Assembly (NCBI GenBank): GCA_004369085.1
Contig: ML210164.1
Coordinates: 198,208-262,207, forward strand
Direction of reading: 5' to 3'
DNA from: Coprinopsis marcescibilis
Taxonomy: Eukaryota > Basidiomycota > Agaricomycetes > Agaricales > Psathyrellaceae
DNA length: 64,000 nucleotides
Of the stretch, positions 34,655 through 47,893 are shown one piece after another. A model generated the notes under the pieces. It did not search any database and was not told where the DNA came from. It was given only the letters and a program-made list of their open reading frames with translations. Both the position numbers and the translations under genes were made by a program. The stretch's first letter is position 1. The number at the start of each line of letters is the position of its first letter.

Positions 34655-34945
34655 TCATTGTGGGGACCGGCAAGGAGGTGTTTGGACTGAGGAAAACCAA
34701 ATAGCAGAATAGGAGGAAAGACATCACCAACCCGGACATTCGAGTGAAAGTAGCCAGGATCAGGGCAGCCGGAGGTGTGATCAGGTTTGAAAAGTTGGAA
34801 CAGACCACTCAAGTCTCAGACCGGGCTTTGGCATGCCACCGAAACGTGATGTACAACACAATTGATGTCCTAGCTAACCTGACCGTAAGGGTAGGAGACT
34901 GCCCAGTTTGCAATGGTCAAGTCAGCTTTCGGCCGCTGCCAATAG

Positions 34946-35358
34946 CTATTGCATATTGTAAGGTCCCAAGGTCAAAGAGAGCTCGGTATTATGCACTTCA
35001 AGCCACTAATTTAGATTCGTCAATGCATACAAATAAATGCTCCTCATTAAATTCTTGATTCGCGAATGAAAACATTCATAGCAACGCCGCGCGCTTAATC
35101 TCAAGCCATAGCGTACAGCAGTCACCACTACCGCATACCTTTACACATCAGCCACAAATCCCAATTCATTTTATTCCACAACACTGCACCGCGCAGACTC
35201 GGGCACACCAAACCTCACGCATGCCCCGCAACCCCATGCCTATACCTAGACTTATATATGCTTATACCTACGCTTATCCAAACTACACGCCGCACCCCCA
35301 ACCACCAGCTTCACAGCAACCCCAAACCCAGCCCCAACCCCAGCCCAACAATCACAGT
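34946..35358. other. boundary between transposon island and genes, no gene recognised
   Basis: The sequence changes from CpG-poor repeats to ordinary gene-rich DNA around 35.0-35.1 kb. It contains the 3' flank of the proline iminopeptidase gene. The Pro- and Gln-rich open frames on the plus strand are low-complexity shadows. Confidence 0.5.
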
Positions 35359-37413
35359 CTACAGATCCGCAAACCTATCAGTAGCCTCAACAAGCAGCTT
35401 TGCAATTCCTTCCTCCCGCGACGAATGGCCCGCATCAGGCACAATATGCAGCGTAAGCTCCGGGAAGACCTTCTTGAGCTGCCATGCCGTTGTTGCCTGA
35501 TGTATTCGTTGATCAGTATGGGGCACGTCCGGGCTTGGGAGTTAAAGCGCGAAAGCACGAAAGAATGAAAAGCTTCCTAGCAGTCTGGCGCCCAGTACGC
35601 AACGAGCGATCAACTTGCTTCGCGTTCCCCGCGGTGCACCAATCTGCCTACGCCTCGCAGTGGGTTAAGAGCGCTGCCGGGAACCAACGCACCACTGCAC
35701 TAATTGAAAGAGACGAAAAGAGGAAGTGTGAAAGAGAAAGAAGTAGACTAAATGAGCCTGAACCAGTAGAACACTCGGCCATTTCCATCCAACCCAAAAC
35801 GCGCTTTCGTCCACAGCAACCCGAGCCGCGTAGCGCGTCAAAAGTGCAGATGATGTCCGGCGGGATTGAAATGCCGATTCGAAGAAAGATCCATTGACAA
35901 GAACAAACGACCGACCGACCGACAAACCACCAACAAAAAAGAAAAAAACACTCACAGGACACACAACATCATACCGTCCCTGAACCACCACAGTCGGGAT
36001 ATGTCGGCTACACAGTGTATGCATCAGCATCAGCACCAGTCCACCAACACCACCACAGACTTACATCTTATCGATCGCTTGCTTCTCTAGCAGCTGGCCG
36101 TCGCGCATGAAGCCCTGTGAATGGGCGGTGAGTTGGTTTTGTGCGTTGGGTGGGTTGGAGGGGTGAAGGGTAGGAGAGAGGGTAGGGGAGAGAGGGTATG
36201 AGAAGGTATGAGAGAGAAACAGGAGGGTAGGGGGTAGGGGAGATAGAGAGTAGAGAGGTAGGGAGGGAGAGGAGATGAAGGTTAGGAGTGAGAGGAACGA
36301 GGGTAGGAACGACAGGAATGCAGAAAGGGTAAGAGCCACAACGCACCTCATTAACGAAATAATGGTTCTCAATCCTCGCAAATGCATTCGCGAAATCATC
36401 CTGCGCAGCCCTCGCAATATTCGCCGGGTCCACAATCAACTTGGACGTTGCCATCCTAGAGCGATATCAGTGTCCAGCCATAATGCCATCCCGAGCCAAA
36501 GGTGAAAACGCAAAGACACTCACTCCCATTTGCTCCAGGCCTTTGCAGCCCTCAGCCTCACACCCTCGTCAGCCGAGTTGAGCTGGGCATGGTACGCCAA
36601 CACCATATCCGCGCGTTCCGCCTCGGGGATGGGCGCGAGGTACTCTTCCCAGGCTTCGGGGAAGAGGTGGCTCGCGCCGTCCTGGTAGAAAAAGTTGAGC
36701 TCGCTTTTGCGGAGGGTGAATATCCCACTGGTGTGAATGCGTGAGCTATAAACGGCTTGTGTATGTGAGAGAGAGAGAGAAGGAGACGGACCGGAGGACG
36801 AGGCTCTTGACGCGTTCGGGGTGGGTTTGGGCGTAGGCCAAGGAGAGTGTCGAGCCCTAACAGTAAACAGTACTGGTGTGCACTCGGCTCGCAGCATGCA
36901 TTGGCTATGATACGCACCCAAGAGCCTCCAAAGACGTGCCACTTGTCGATGGCGAGCTTGAGGCGGAGGGCTTCGAGGTCCCTGACGAGGTCCCAGGTGG
37001 TGTTTTCTTCGAGGCTGGCGCTGGGTGTGCTTTTGCCGCTGCCGCGTTGGTCGAGGAGGATGATCTGCGCGGGGCGGGGTTTTTGGAACGGGAATCAAAT
37101 AAGATGGATGCGAAAGTTTAAACGCACCTTGTATTTCTGGGCGTTGAAAAAGGTGCGATCTGTCGCGTCTGTCCCGCCGCCTGGTCCGCCTAGAGTTGCT
37201 CGTTTTGGTTTGCGGGAGGGGATTAGGGTTAAAACGGGGACATACCGTGCACGAATACGACTGGAACGCCGTCTTTGTTTCCGGATACCTCGTAGCTGCA
37301 GATAAGATATGTTAGGACATACTCTGAACGCAGCGTAGCCGCACTGACTAGAGCTCGTGGATATCGGATACTTTGAGTTTACCAGTCTCGAATGGCTGGA
37401 TCGCGGGGTACAT
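35359..37413 (-). CDS. proline iminopeptidase (prolyl aminopeptidase, family S33)
   Basis: About nine exons on the minus strand, from ATG at 37413 (MYPAIQPFETGKLKVSDIHEL) to the stop at 35359. It is an alpha/beta-hydrolase that removes N-terminal proline from peptides in the cytosol. Signatures in order: the oxyanion HGGPGGGTDATDRTFF, LLDQRGSGKSTPSAS, the nucleophile elbow FGGSWGSTLSLAYAQTHP, the S33 cap LRKSELNFFYQDGASHLFPEAWEEY and FARIENHYFVNE, then the acid in VVQGRYDVVCP and the histidine in VPDAGHSSREEG. All three catalytic residues (Ser, Asp, His) are present and exon junctions keep the frame, so it looks functional. One intron (about 36117-36347) is much longer than the others and strongly purine-rich on the plus strand. 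It is divergent with the Sec14-like gene; starts are 447 bp apart. Confidence 0.93.
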
Positions 37414-37859
37414 TATGCTGGATTGTGCGTTTAAACGGACAGTGGTGGTGGAGAAGGAGGAAGATCGAAAAGTGGGGATAGAATTAGAAATCCGATGCGG
37501 TCTGCAATGCTTCTTATCAGATCGTTACTCGTCGTAGGCTGGCGATATACTTTCCTGCGCAGAGTTGCAGCAGTTGCCGTCCTATTCAAGCCGGCTGAGA
37601 GTGTCTGCCACCGGAGCATCCTGCAAACCCTCGATGACGCTGTATCACGCGAACCAAAGTGCTTGGCAATTTAAATTCGCGCGGGAAGCAGCGGGCCGGT
37701 AATCTTTCCTATGGCGCCAGATTCGGTTTCGCGCTGTGTGCAGCGTTACGCTCTGCTCGGACCCGACTCGTTGTTTTGGGGATTGTTGGCAGGCAGCTCA
37801 GTCCACGTTTGCTTAAATACCAGTGCCACTCCGCACGACAGTTTCGCACTACACGCACC
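37414..37859. promoter_or_regulatory. shared divergent promoter region
   Basis: 446 bp separate the start codons of the proline iminopeptidase (leftward) and the Sec14-like gene (rightward). Any promoters must lie here or in the 5' leaders. I see no convincing TATA box close to either start, apart from the weak TTTAAATTC near 37670 and TTAAATAC near 37813. Confidence 0.55.
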
Positions 37860-39252
<1,393 letters not shown>

Positions 39253-40673
39253 ATCTTGGACTGCTACTTTAATTTTGTTGGATTTGATATACCGGTACTT
39301 ACTATCTACATGCTGTCTAGTCGTGCATCGTTGGTTGGATTTTTAATGGAATATTGGGTTGTTCCTAGTTTCCATCCGCAATGCAAGAACCAGTGTAGGT
39401 TTCCAGGTCAAGTGGGGTTGTGTACCTGATGTGGGATGAAGAGTTGATTTGATTAACTCGATGATTAGGCACATACATCAACTTGAAGTACGTATGACGC
39501 CTGAGGCCTGAGGGGTGCGGTACAAGCGAGCAAGACCCCCGGTGCCTGCTAGGTTCTCGGTATGCACCCGAACCACTCTCGAGACTCTCAACAAAAAATC
39601 TAAATCTCAATAAACATAAGTACGATGTGTATGTGTATAGGCTGTATCATTGTAATCATTAGGATGGTGAGTGATATTTGGTGGGCGTTTGCAGTTGCTT
39701 CAAGACGAAAGGATGGATGGCTTGGTGTGGGCTGTGGGACTGATGTAGAGGATGGGTTGGAGGTGGCTTAGTGACTCCATTTCGCTGCTGTGATGTCACG
39801 ACGCCGCGCTCGAGCTTGAGCGTTGAGCGTTGAGAACTTAAGCGCCCGGTGTTTGGTCGGACTTGGGGTCCAAAGTCGGGCCTTGTCCTTCGTGTGGAGC
39901 GGCCTGGCGGTAGAGTGTAGTGCTCAGAAATAAGAGCGCGTTGTTTAGACTCCAGTTTCAGGAGATCCTTGAAGGCGAGCGGCCTTCCACTTCCTCTCGA
40001 TCTACAGCATCCTTGCAACATACATAATCATACTTGGGCCAGGTGAAAAAAAATTGGTCTCGTTGGGAACTTGGTCACATATCATGTGGATGGTACCGGT
40101 GCGAGGTTAGCCCAACTACCGATAAGTAGTATTCATTCTATTCATTGGGATACTGTAATTATTCATGATGATGATCATGATGATGTGAGTGATCGACTTA
40201 TTAGGGAAGGCTTGCGAAGAAGAACTTGGATGCACCTGGACTCCTTGAACTGTAACCGCCGGCGTGACGAAGCTCTAAAGCTCATTCCCACGGCCCCGTT
40301 GCACTGTCCCATACTAGTACCCAATCTGCCATTGAAGGGACGCTGTCGACAGCATTTCTTGAATGTAGTTTGTGTATGCGAGATCTCACAGGGTCTTACT
40401 GATCTCCTCCCTCGTCGCTTGATGGTCGCCTGGCGACAACCGAGATTTTCCCCAGGCCTTTCCTAGAGCCGCTCAAAGCAGTCGTCGAAGTTGCTACACT
40501 GAGTGATCGTCAAAGTCGATGTACATACCTACTTGTGATATTGTTGATGTATGATATATAGTATGTTAGGTATGAGCTTTAAATACACCTGAGGTACTAT
40601 TCATCTATCAGGACAGAGTTCCTTCCTTCCCTCCTTCCTTCACTACTCCTCCCTTCATCCCATATAAACACGC
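39253..40673. other. intergenic, no gene recognised
   Basis: 1.4 kb between the Sec14-like gene and membrane copy F. The open frames are short and have no recognisable domain. A GATGATGATCATGATGATG microsatellite-like stretch lies near 40165. Just before the copy F start there is a pyrimidine-rich run (about 40618-40660), typical of strong fungal transcript starts. Confidence 0.5.
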
Positions 40674-42329
40674 ATGTCCTACGAAAAGAGCGTTGAAGCG
40701 CTCTTTGTCGCATTCATAGCTTCAGGCGTCGAAGGTCTCCTCTGTGGTATATTTCTCGTCCTCGCATCCGTCGCTCTTTACTTGCTCCTCGGCCGCCCCG
40801 GGTCCAGACAACCCTTGAGTCCCCGCCAACGAAAATCTGCGCTCCCTCGCCCTTTAATACCAGGGACAGTGGTCCTCCTGCTCCTCATCGTTGCGGTACG
40901 TACCAGTGAATACTGTTGTTGTGTGTGTTGGTTTCCGAGTTTCCCGGACAATCCAAACACTACTAGTTTTTGGATCTTACTAGTACTGTTTACTGATGGT
41001 TGGTCCCCTGTTCTTGTCCTGCAGCACTGGGCGTGCACCATGGCCCGCACCGCCAAGCTCCTCAAGCTTTCGCTCGACGCGGCGGGCTGGTCGTCTGCGG
41101 AAATCACAGCAGGCCTGGCAGGGTTCCGCCTCGCACAGACCGGGATCCTGGCCTGCGTCGGGCTTGTCACAGACGCGCTGCTGGTGAGTGGGACTCCTCG
41201 CGGAAGCATCAGCCCTCTGCAGCCCGATAGAAATACTGCTAACGGTTTATTCATCCGGCCGCGTCAATGTTTAATGCCTGTTCAAACAGATGTGGAGACT
41301 ATGGATCGTGTCGAGTCAGAGTAGGATTGCGGTTGCCCCCCCGGTCATCAGCTGGGTCGCTTTTGCAGGTACGAGTCTCACAGCCAGTGCTCTGCCGTGA
41401 ATGTGGGAAGCGCTAACTGCCATTGCTGTTTGGAATTATAGCACTTACTGTTGTGGAGTGCCTGATGCTCTCGAAAGCCGATGGGAGCGCGACGCCTTGG
41501 ACTGTGGCCAAAGGTGGTTCGGTGATGTTGTATGTCCTACGATGATACTTCGCTTGTGGAGATGCCTTGACTCTGTGTCTCTAGTACGAATTTATACTGC
41601 ACTGGTGATTATCGTTTTTCGTCATGAACCTACTCGGAGTTGCCGTTAATGCGCCGTCAACCTCTCCAGCGGCGCTTACCTACTACATCTCAAGAATCCA
41701 ATCACGATCAATCTGCATCGACAAATCCAAGCTATCAGTACGTAGGAGTCCCACCTCCAACCCCTATCAGCAGAAAAGCGCACCAGCTGACTCTCTGTTA
41801 TAACTTGCCGTACCTGAAACCTTCGGCGTATCACCAACTTGAACCACCCTCCAGCACCTCCTCACGCTCGTCATCGAAAGCGCAGGACTCTGGGCGTACG
41901 TCCAACTATCCTTCCCTCCAAAGCCCCCCCAAACGCCAGCCAAAACTCACAGCTTACTGTTAAACCACTAGCTCCTGGTCCATCTTCGTGCTGGTCTGCT
42001 TCCTCACCGGGTCGTACCTGCTCGAATTCGCACTGCACGGGTGCCCCGCGATCGGCGGTATCGCGTGCATACTCATCAATGTCCGCGTGGGGCTGGGACG
42101 GGATACCACTCCGTCCCCTCCTGCCAGTGTAGATGCAGACGCGCGGCCGGTGAAGGGAACTACGACTAATACTACGATTCTCGGTCCGTTGAGGTTCCTT
42201 CGACGAGAGGATGATGATGATGATGATGATGTTGATGGTGTGTGCCAGTGTAGGAAAATGAACGTCAAGGTAGAAGCTGGGTCTGGGGTGATGGGTGGGT
42301 TGGGAGATGCAAAAGTCGGTAGCCAGTAG
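40674..42329 (+). CDS. multi-pass membrane protein, family copy F (reference gene model)
   Basis: Eight exons: 40674-40895, 41025-41183, 41290-41368, 41442-41529, 41585-41604, 41670-41737, 41855-41895 and 41972-42329. Together they give 344 residues with every junction in frame. Hydrophobic segments occur at residues ~10-40 (VEGLLCGIFLVLASVALYLLL), ~58-75, ~108-128 (ILACVGLVTDALL), ~140-165, ~228-250 and ~255-290 (FALHGCPAIGGIACILINVRV), so about six to seven membrane passes. The C-terminal tail has an Asp run encoded by GAT repeats. Exon 5 is only 20 nt. Copies A-E lie on the opposite strand 14-39 kb to the left. No enzyme or receptor motif is recognised; I cannot assign a function. Confidence 0.85.
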
Positions 42330-42880
42330 GCTGAATCTTGCTCGTGGTGTATAATTATAATCTGGATATGCGCAAGATCCGCCCGAATCCATTGGTTTAT
42401 TACTACTCGGAAGGATCGGTTTGAACTGTGTTAGCTGGATCTGCAGGGGCGATGATAAATCTTTGCCACAGAGCTGCTAGTTTCCAGAAAGCGCCGGAAA
42501 GTGGTTGGCCTCTAGATAATAGTAGTGCTTGGGAATACACCTCGGCTCTCAAACTAACGAAGTCTCCAAGTCCAGCCACTTCCCGAATAGCCCAATCCCA
42601 TTGAACCCCAGTTGCAAGTACAGGGGATAACAGGGGTGTAGTTAGGTCTGCCAAGCCGTGTTGGGCGCTTATTTGTTGCGCACAAAGTCTGGACAGTCTG
42701 AATGCTAATATTCATCAGAAATGCTCCTTCAGCTGTGCCCGAAGCATTGGCTGAAACAAGTCGATACTACCACTACAATTAAGATATATTGAAAATGTAT
42801 CCAAAAATGAGGCAGACCTCCGCCCATGGACAATAAGCCATCACGAAGCCTACTATTCTGTGTCATCGGACTCGACTAGC
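42330..42880. other. intergenic, no gene recognised
   Basis: Space between the 3' ends of copy F and the CorA-like gene 1, which converge here. No further gene is seen; both transcript ends must lie in this stretch. Confidence 0.5.
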
Positions 42881-45625
42881 CTACTCTTCAACTTTCTCAG
42901 ATTCCTGTGGAGGATTCTGGTCCTTGGACCCAGCGTGCGATGTCTGACCCCGAGAGGGACCAGGGGCTGAGCTAGCAGCCTCGGTGACGCCAGAGGTCGT
43001 TGGTGGGGCGTGGCCAGGGAAAGGAGAGCCCACGTATATAACAGTGGTAGGTGCTTGGGGTGCAGCTCGTCCATCCCATTGATCGCGATACGGATTTGGG
43101 GAGTATGCCGGATACGGCGGCTCATACACAGTAGGAGGAGTCTGGATCATCTGGGGGATGTGTATAATCTCTGGACTGGGCGCCCGTGATACAGGGCGGG
43201 GGGATATGGTGCGTGGACGGTGGGTTCGGGGCGAACGGGAGCGGCTGCGATGTCGACGTCGCCGTGAACGGCTGCGTGAACGGGACTCTGAGCGGGCTGG
43301 CTGTATCACTACTGTAGGACCGGCGGTAGGATACTCGTACCGGTGCCCATACCCATAGTCATCACCACCCGCATTGGGAACCAAACGCTCGTCCCGCCGA
43401 CTACTATCGTATACATAGCGCGTTGCCGGCTGAGGACCCATTTGAATGATCGGTGACTGGGGAGGGATCATAGGGATTGGGGCTTGAATTCCCATAACGC
43501 CTCCTGAGTAATTATAAGCTGACCCAGCAGTCACCCGCTCGTCTCTTCGAGCATTGGCATAGGTGACTTGTGTTGGAGCCGGGGGGATACCGACGGGCTG
43601 AATCGAAGTAGGAGGATGCATGTAGACTGGAGGTGAATCCATATATGGCGTATAGTATCTCCCTAAATCTGGTGCAACTCGCATAGGGAGGGTGACGGGG
43701 ACTCGGGACCGGACAGAGTTAACGATGCGTCCGAACGATAGATCTGAGCCGGCACCACCGTGACCGTCAATGACGCTGGCATGGGTGCGGTTGTGGTTCG
43801 TGCGAAGAAGATGCCAAAGGGCGAATACGAGAATTGTCAATGGAATAGTGATGGCGGGAAAAAGCCATACTTGTGAAGAAGCGGCAAGGGAGACCTGTCC
43901 ATTGTGATCTGGCTTGGCTTCAAAGAATACCATACTGAAAAGAGCCTGTGAAACGTGAATGCTGAAGTCATTGTATATGCGAAAACGTCTTACCGAAACG
44001 AATGCTCCCGGAAGAAAGAACATGGTGACTGCGGCCATCCTGTCATTATGATACAGTGAGCAGTCGCGCAGACTGGGCTACAAACAAAACTGGACCTACG
44101 CAATCATCGAAGAACTGTCTCGCTGCGTCACCACCGCAATTTTTCGAGTATACTCCGCAACATTCAGATTGGTCTGGTTGTCCCACTGGTTCGAGAAATT
44201 GAAAAGCATGTTGATAAGAATGGAAGTTCGATCAACGTAGTTCTGTGTCCACCCTTTCCACGCTGAAACTTTGGAGGAAAGGTAATCCAACGAGTCTTCG
44301 GTAGAGGTAGAACCGGCAAAGGCGAGATTATCTGCCAAGGTTCTGGAGTCGTCATGGTTGTGGCCGATAGCATGTATCATCCCAAACAGCTTCTTCAAGT
44401 ATTCCAACCTATCGATCACCTCTTTGAGGTCTTCTTGAAGGATATGGAAATTCTGGGAGAGAACGTGAAGACTCCTGACAGTCTCGGCGGCGTTGCCGCT
44501 GCGTTGGTCCAACGGGCGGTTCATCTCGCTGTGTTCCTTCACTTTGAGGTAAGTTGTTGCACTGGAAAGGCCAAATACAGCAGCAGTGGACGTACAAATT
44601 TGACAAGTGTTTCCCGAAGGAGGAGGAACTCTTTGCCCCATGCATGGGTAGATCCTTCAGCCAGAAAAGCGTCTATTGCCAAGGTGCGTAAAAGCTTAGC
44701 TCGTAATTCCACATTGTTCTGTGCGGCGTAGAGGATGCTTGTCTTCACGGGGGCTGGACAACTACGGATCAGGTAGGTTGACATTCTATATCCAGTTTCT
44801 TTGGACGCCGTATGGGAAAACCAAACATTCGAAGATAATTGGTTAGTATTGAACCCCCCAGAGAATCTATAAAAGCCGTCTGTGCACAGTGAGCCGAAGC
44901 GATGTAGCGTGGCAACAACATTACGCACCAATTCGGTCAGATTTTTCATTGTCCCGTTTGTGGAAGGAAGAGTTTCCGCTGTGGATGACCCATGGATCGG
45001 TTGTGACTGCCGCAATGAAGATAGGAGAGACACCAAGTTCTTTGACAAAGTAATCAATTGTGCTTAGCCCCAAAGCTACAGGGCGTTCGCGTAAACCTGG
45101 AGGTTGCTCGGACTTGCTGTCTGAGCCTGGGAGGTCGTTCAGGAACCTAGATCAACCAGTGGTGTCAACACAAACACAGAACAATAAGTTTAGCACTGTG
45201 TCAGGTTGGACTGCGACATACAGTAGTCGAAGAGAGGTTGCAGGTGCGGACTGGTGACGCGTGAACGGATCAGGAAAGTATACTGTTACGTTAATGAACG
45301 AAAGGAAGCACACCTTCATATGTTCGACGAGCTGATCATGGTTAAGGTTTTCTCTGAATACGTGGTTAAACTGGCGACGTTCCTCTGGAGGGCCGGAACC
45401 ACTCTTGTCTACCGAGTGACTGATGTCCAACAGGTCAACGGAGGTCCGGGTTTGCCATTGAGGAAGGGCGGCACATTTAAGTGTAAGGATGCTGCCCTCT
45501 AAGGTGAAGGAGCGCGTTTCGATTTCTGGATATTGCATGCTCGAACCGGCGCTTGGAAATGCTGGAAAATGAACATTTTGGTCGTTCTGTGAAGGCGAGG
45601 TGTCGGCAGGGTAGTAGGCTGTCAT
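42881..45625 (-). CDS. CorA-like divalent-cation-transporter family protein 1, with RS-rich tail
   Basis: Start ATG at 45625 (MTAYYPADTS). The N-terminal region contains MQYPEIETRSF, then DYFVKELGVSPIFIAAVTTDPWV and DGFYRFSGGFNTNQLSSNVWF, a helical region (WKGWTQNYVDRTSILINMLF) and the membrane part AAVTMFFLPGAFVS|ALFSMVFF plus a second segment (VWLFPAITIPLTILVFALW). This two-helix C-terminal layout is that of fungal CorA-like proteins; the GMN motif of true Mg channels is not present. After the second helix comes a tail of roughly 280 residues, Pro- and Tyr-rich with an Arg-Ser block (SRSRSRRRRHRSRSRSP). Paralogue 2 starts 2.3 kb upstream in the same direction. An ion-transport role is only inferred from the fold. 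Confidence 0.8.
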
Positions 45626-45830
45626 CAGTGGACATGGGGGCCTTGATCACACATCGCGCTCAATATATAGGAAAATGAAAACGCCGCGTGCCTTTCGAAG
45701 GCTGTGCATCACTTCCAGATCAAGGCGGCAGCGGAGTGATTTCCTTCATATCTGCACTGAGACTCTACAGCATGACATAATTAGCGCTGAAAGTAAACGT
45801 GGCAGTACTGTATTTTTGCAACGAACCATC

Positions 45831-47893
45831 CTATTCTACAGGTTTGGCGTGTAAAGGACGGGAACGAGCAAGTTGAGCAGGCGTGTAGCCATAGTCAAAG
45901 CCCTTGAAGCGCGGATTTCCCAAGATTGGTTCCCCTGTCTTGTCAGTTACGTTGCTGTCGGGATCGTGGGAGGGCCAAACGAACGCCCGTCCGCCAACTG
46001 AACTTGAATTGCGATGAGGAAGAAGAAGGTCGATATTCACTGAGGGCGCCACGATGCTTGCATCTGGTACTGAGCCCCCGTTCCCACTAGTCACAGCAGC
46101 TTGTTTTCGATTGTGCTTGACGCGTAGGCAGTGCCAGAGAACAAAGATGAGAATCGTGAGTGGTGCAGTTATAGCGGGGAAGAGCCAGAGCTGCGGAGAG
46201 GCTGTAACAGTCAACTGGCCACTAGAGTCAACTTGAGTGTCAAAGAAGACCATGCTGAAGAGTGCCTACGTGATACAGATCAATTGAAACTTATTTGCTT
46301 AGCCAAGTCACACTCACCGAGACAAAAGCTCCAGGCAGAAAAACCATCGTAACTGCGGCCATTCTGAAGACCATGCTCAGACAAGGTTTTTGTCAGGGGA
46401 AAAGAAAACTTACGCGATCATTGAAGAGCTATCCCTCTGGGATATAGTCGCGATTTTACTTGTGTAATCTGCGATGTGGAGATTGGTTTGATTGTCCCAT
46501 TGGCTTGCGAGGTTGAACAGTTCGTTGATGAGGATGGATGTGCGATCGGTATAGTTCTGAGACCACCTCTTCCATATAATGACCCTTGACAGAAGGTATT
46601 CGATCGAATCATAAGTTGTGGTGAATACCACTCGATCATCTCCGGGGAGAGCACCAGGAGGGTAAACATCTGGGTCCTGATCGAGCGGAGGCGCACCCCA
46701 GCGCGATGGTGCTTTCAGAATGTCGTTAGGGTCTACTGTGTTATGAAGTCGTAGTAAGTATTGCAGTCGCTCGATCAATTCTTGCAGATCTTCCTTGAGG
46801 ATGTTGAAGTCTTGAGAGAGGGTATGGAGTTCTTGGATGTTGGCGTTAACTTTAGACCTGAGTTTCTCCCTATCCCTATGTTCCTGGATTTTTGTTTATC
46901 CCTATGAGATACGGCGCATATCTTACTCTAGAATATAGGACTCACGTGTTCCACAAGTTTGGCGCGGAAAGACAAAAATTCTTCACTCCATGCGTGAGCT
47001 GAACCTTCTGCAACGAACGCGTCCACAGCCATGGGCCGCAATAACAATTTGGCTAGGCTCGAAGCTTTAGAGGCGGTTGCTAAGATGTTGGATTTGATGA
47101 ACTCGGGACAATTCCGAATAATGTACGTCGATGCTTGTTGACTGGTATGTAATCGGCGATGGCAGAACCAGACATTGGACGACAGCTGGTTGATCTTGAA
47201 ACCGCAGGAGAACCGATAGAATCCGTCTATAACCGGGTTACCAACAGGGGCTCAGTGCTCAGTGGCAGATGATTAACACTGACCGACCCAGAAATTCCCT
47301 ATGTTGTCTCTCTTACGAAAGAATCCAGAGCCGCTTTTCAAGACCCACGGATCTGTTGTTATGGTGGCAATGAATACTGGTGAGACGCATAAACGCTCAA
47401 TGAGATATTGTATAGTGTCGGTGCTGAGCGCTTCGACGGAACTGTGACTGGAGTGTCTGAGTTCATTGGGATCCAGCACTTGCGATGCGGTTCTTAAAAA
47501 TCTAGAAGAGAATAATGGTGAGGAACCCAAATGATATTTGGCTCTGTGTCTATGCACACTCACAGAATTCGAAGTGCAGGATTAGTTTTAGACTGTGTTT
47601 GAATCAATACCATTTTACACGGACAAGCAGAAGAAACCACTCACTTCGATGTGCTCAACCAACTTGCCGTGATCCAATTGAGTCCTAAAGATGGACGTCC
47701 TCTCTGACCGTTGTCCAGTTTCCGAGATAGCTTCTTGAGGAGCCGAGAACACATCCAGGACATCGACGGAAGTTTCTACTTCTGAGTATGGTGGAAAAGC
47801 ACATTTGGACGTCCAGTTGCCTTCATTCGACGCGTTGAAAGTTCGCGTATCGATTTCCGGATACTGCAGTTTGAGTTGCGCAGGAAAGGCCAT
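45831..47893 (-). CDS. CorA-like divalent-cation-transporter family protein 2
   Basis: The chosen start is the ATG at 47893 (MAFPAQLKLQYPEIDTRTF), because the other two paralogues begin close to the same PEI(D/E)(T/A)R motif; an in-frame ATG at 47980 is possible. Conserved blocks: VSPVFIATITTDPWVLKSG, DGFYRFSCGFKINQLSSNVWF, PMAVDAFVAEGSAHAW, RTSILINELFNLASQWDNQ, QRDSSSMIA|MAAVTMVFLPGAFVS|ALFSMVFF and LWLFPAITAPLTILIFVLW. The tail after the second helix is about 100 residues and lacks the RS block of protein 1. The reading frame is intact across the introns I could place. Its start faces the NACHT gene start 641 bp away, so the two may share regulatory sequence. Confidence 0.8.

Larger units (their letters stand above)
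26934..34945 (+). mobile_element. non-LTR-retrotransposon-like element with EEP endonuclease ORF, split by Gypsy-2
   Basis: A single reading frame begins near ATG 26934 (MAIAVLVATAMSTYSS). It is cut by Gypsy-2 after AREV*NN, resumes in frame at 32162 (RLEGQEDEPRINLLEEW), and continues with stops to 34654. It then goes on in another frame (VARIRAAGGVIRFEKLEQ) until about 34.9 kb. No reverse transcriptase follows, so the element is truncated at its 3' end or the RT part is elsewhere. No poly(A) tail or target duplication could be seen, so the borders are approximate. The sequence is strongly CpG-poor. Confidence 0.6.

Noticed and set aside
35221..35568. Pro/Gln-rich plus-strand ORF
   Set aside because: It is antisense to the last exon and 3' flank of the proline iminopeptidase and of low complexity.
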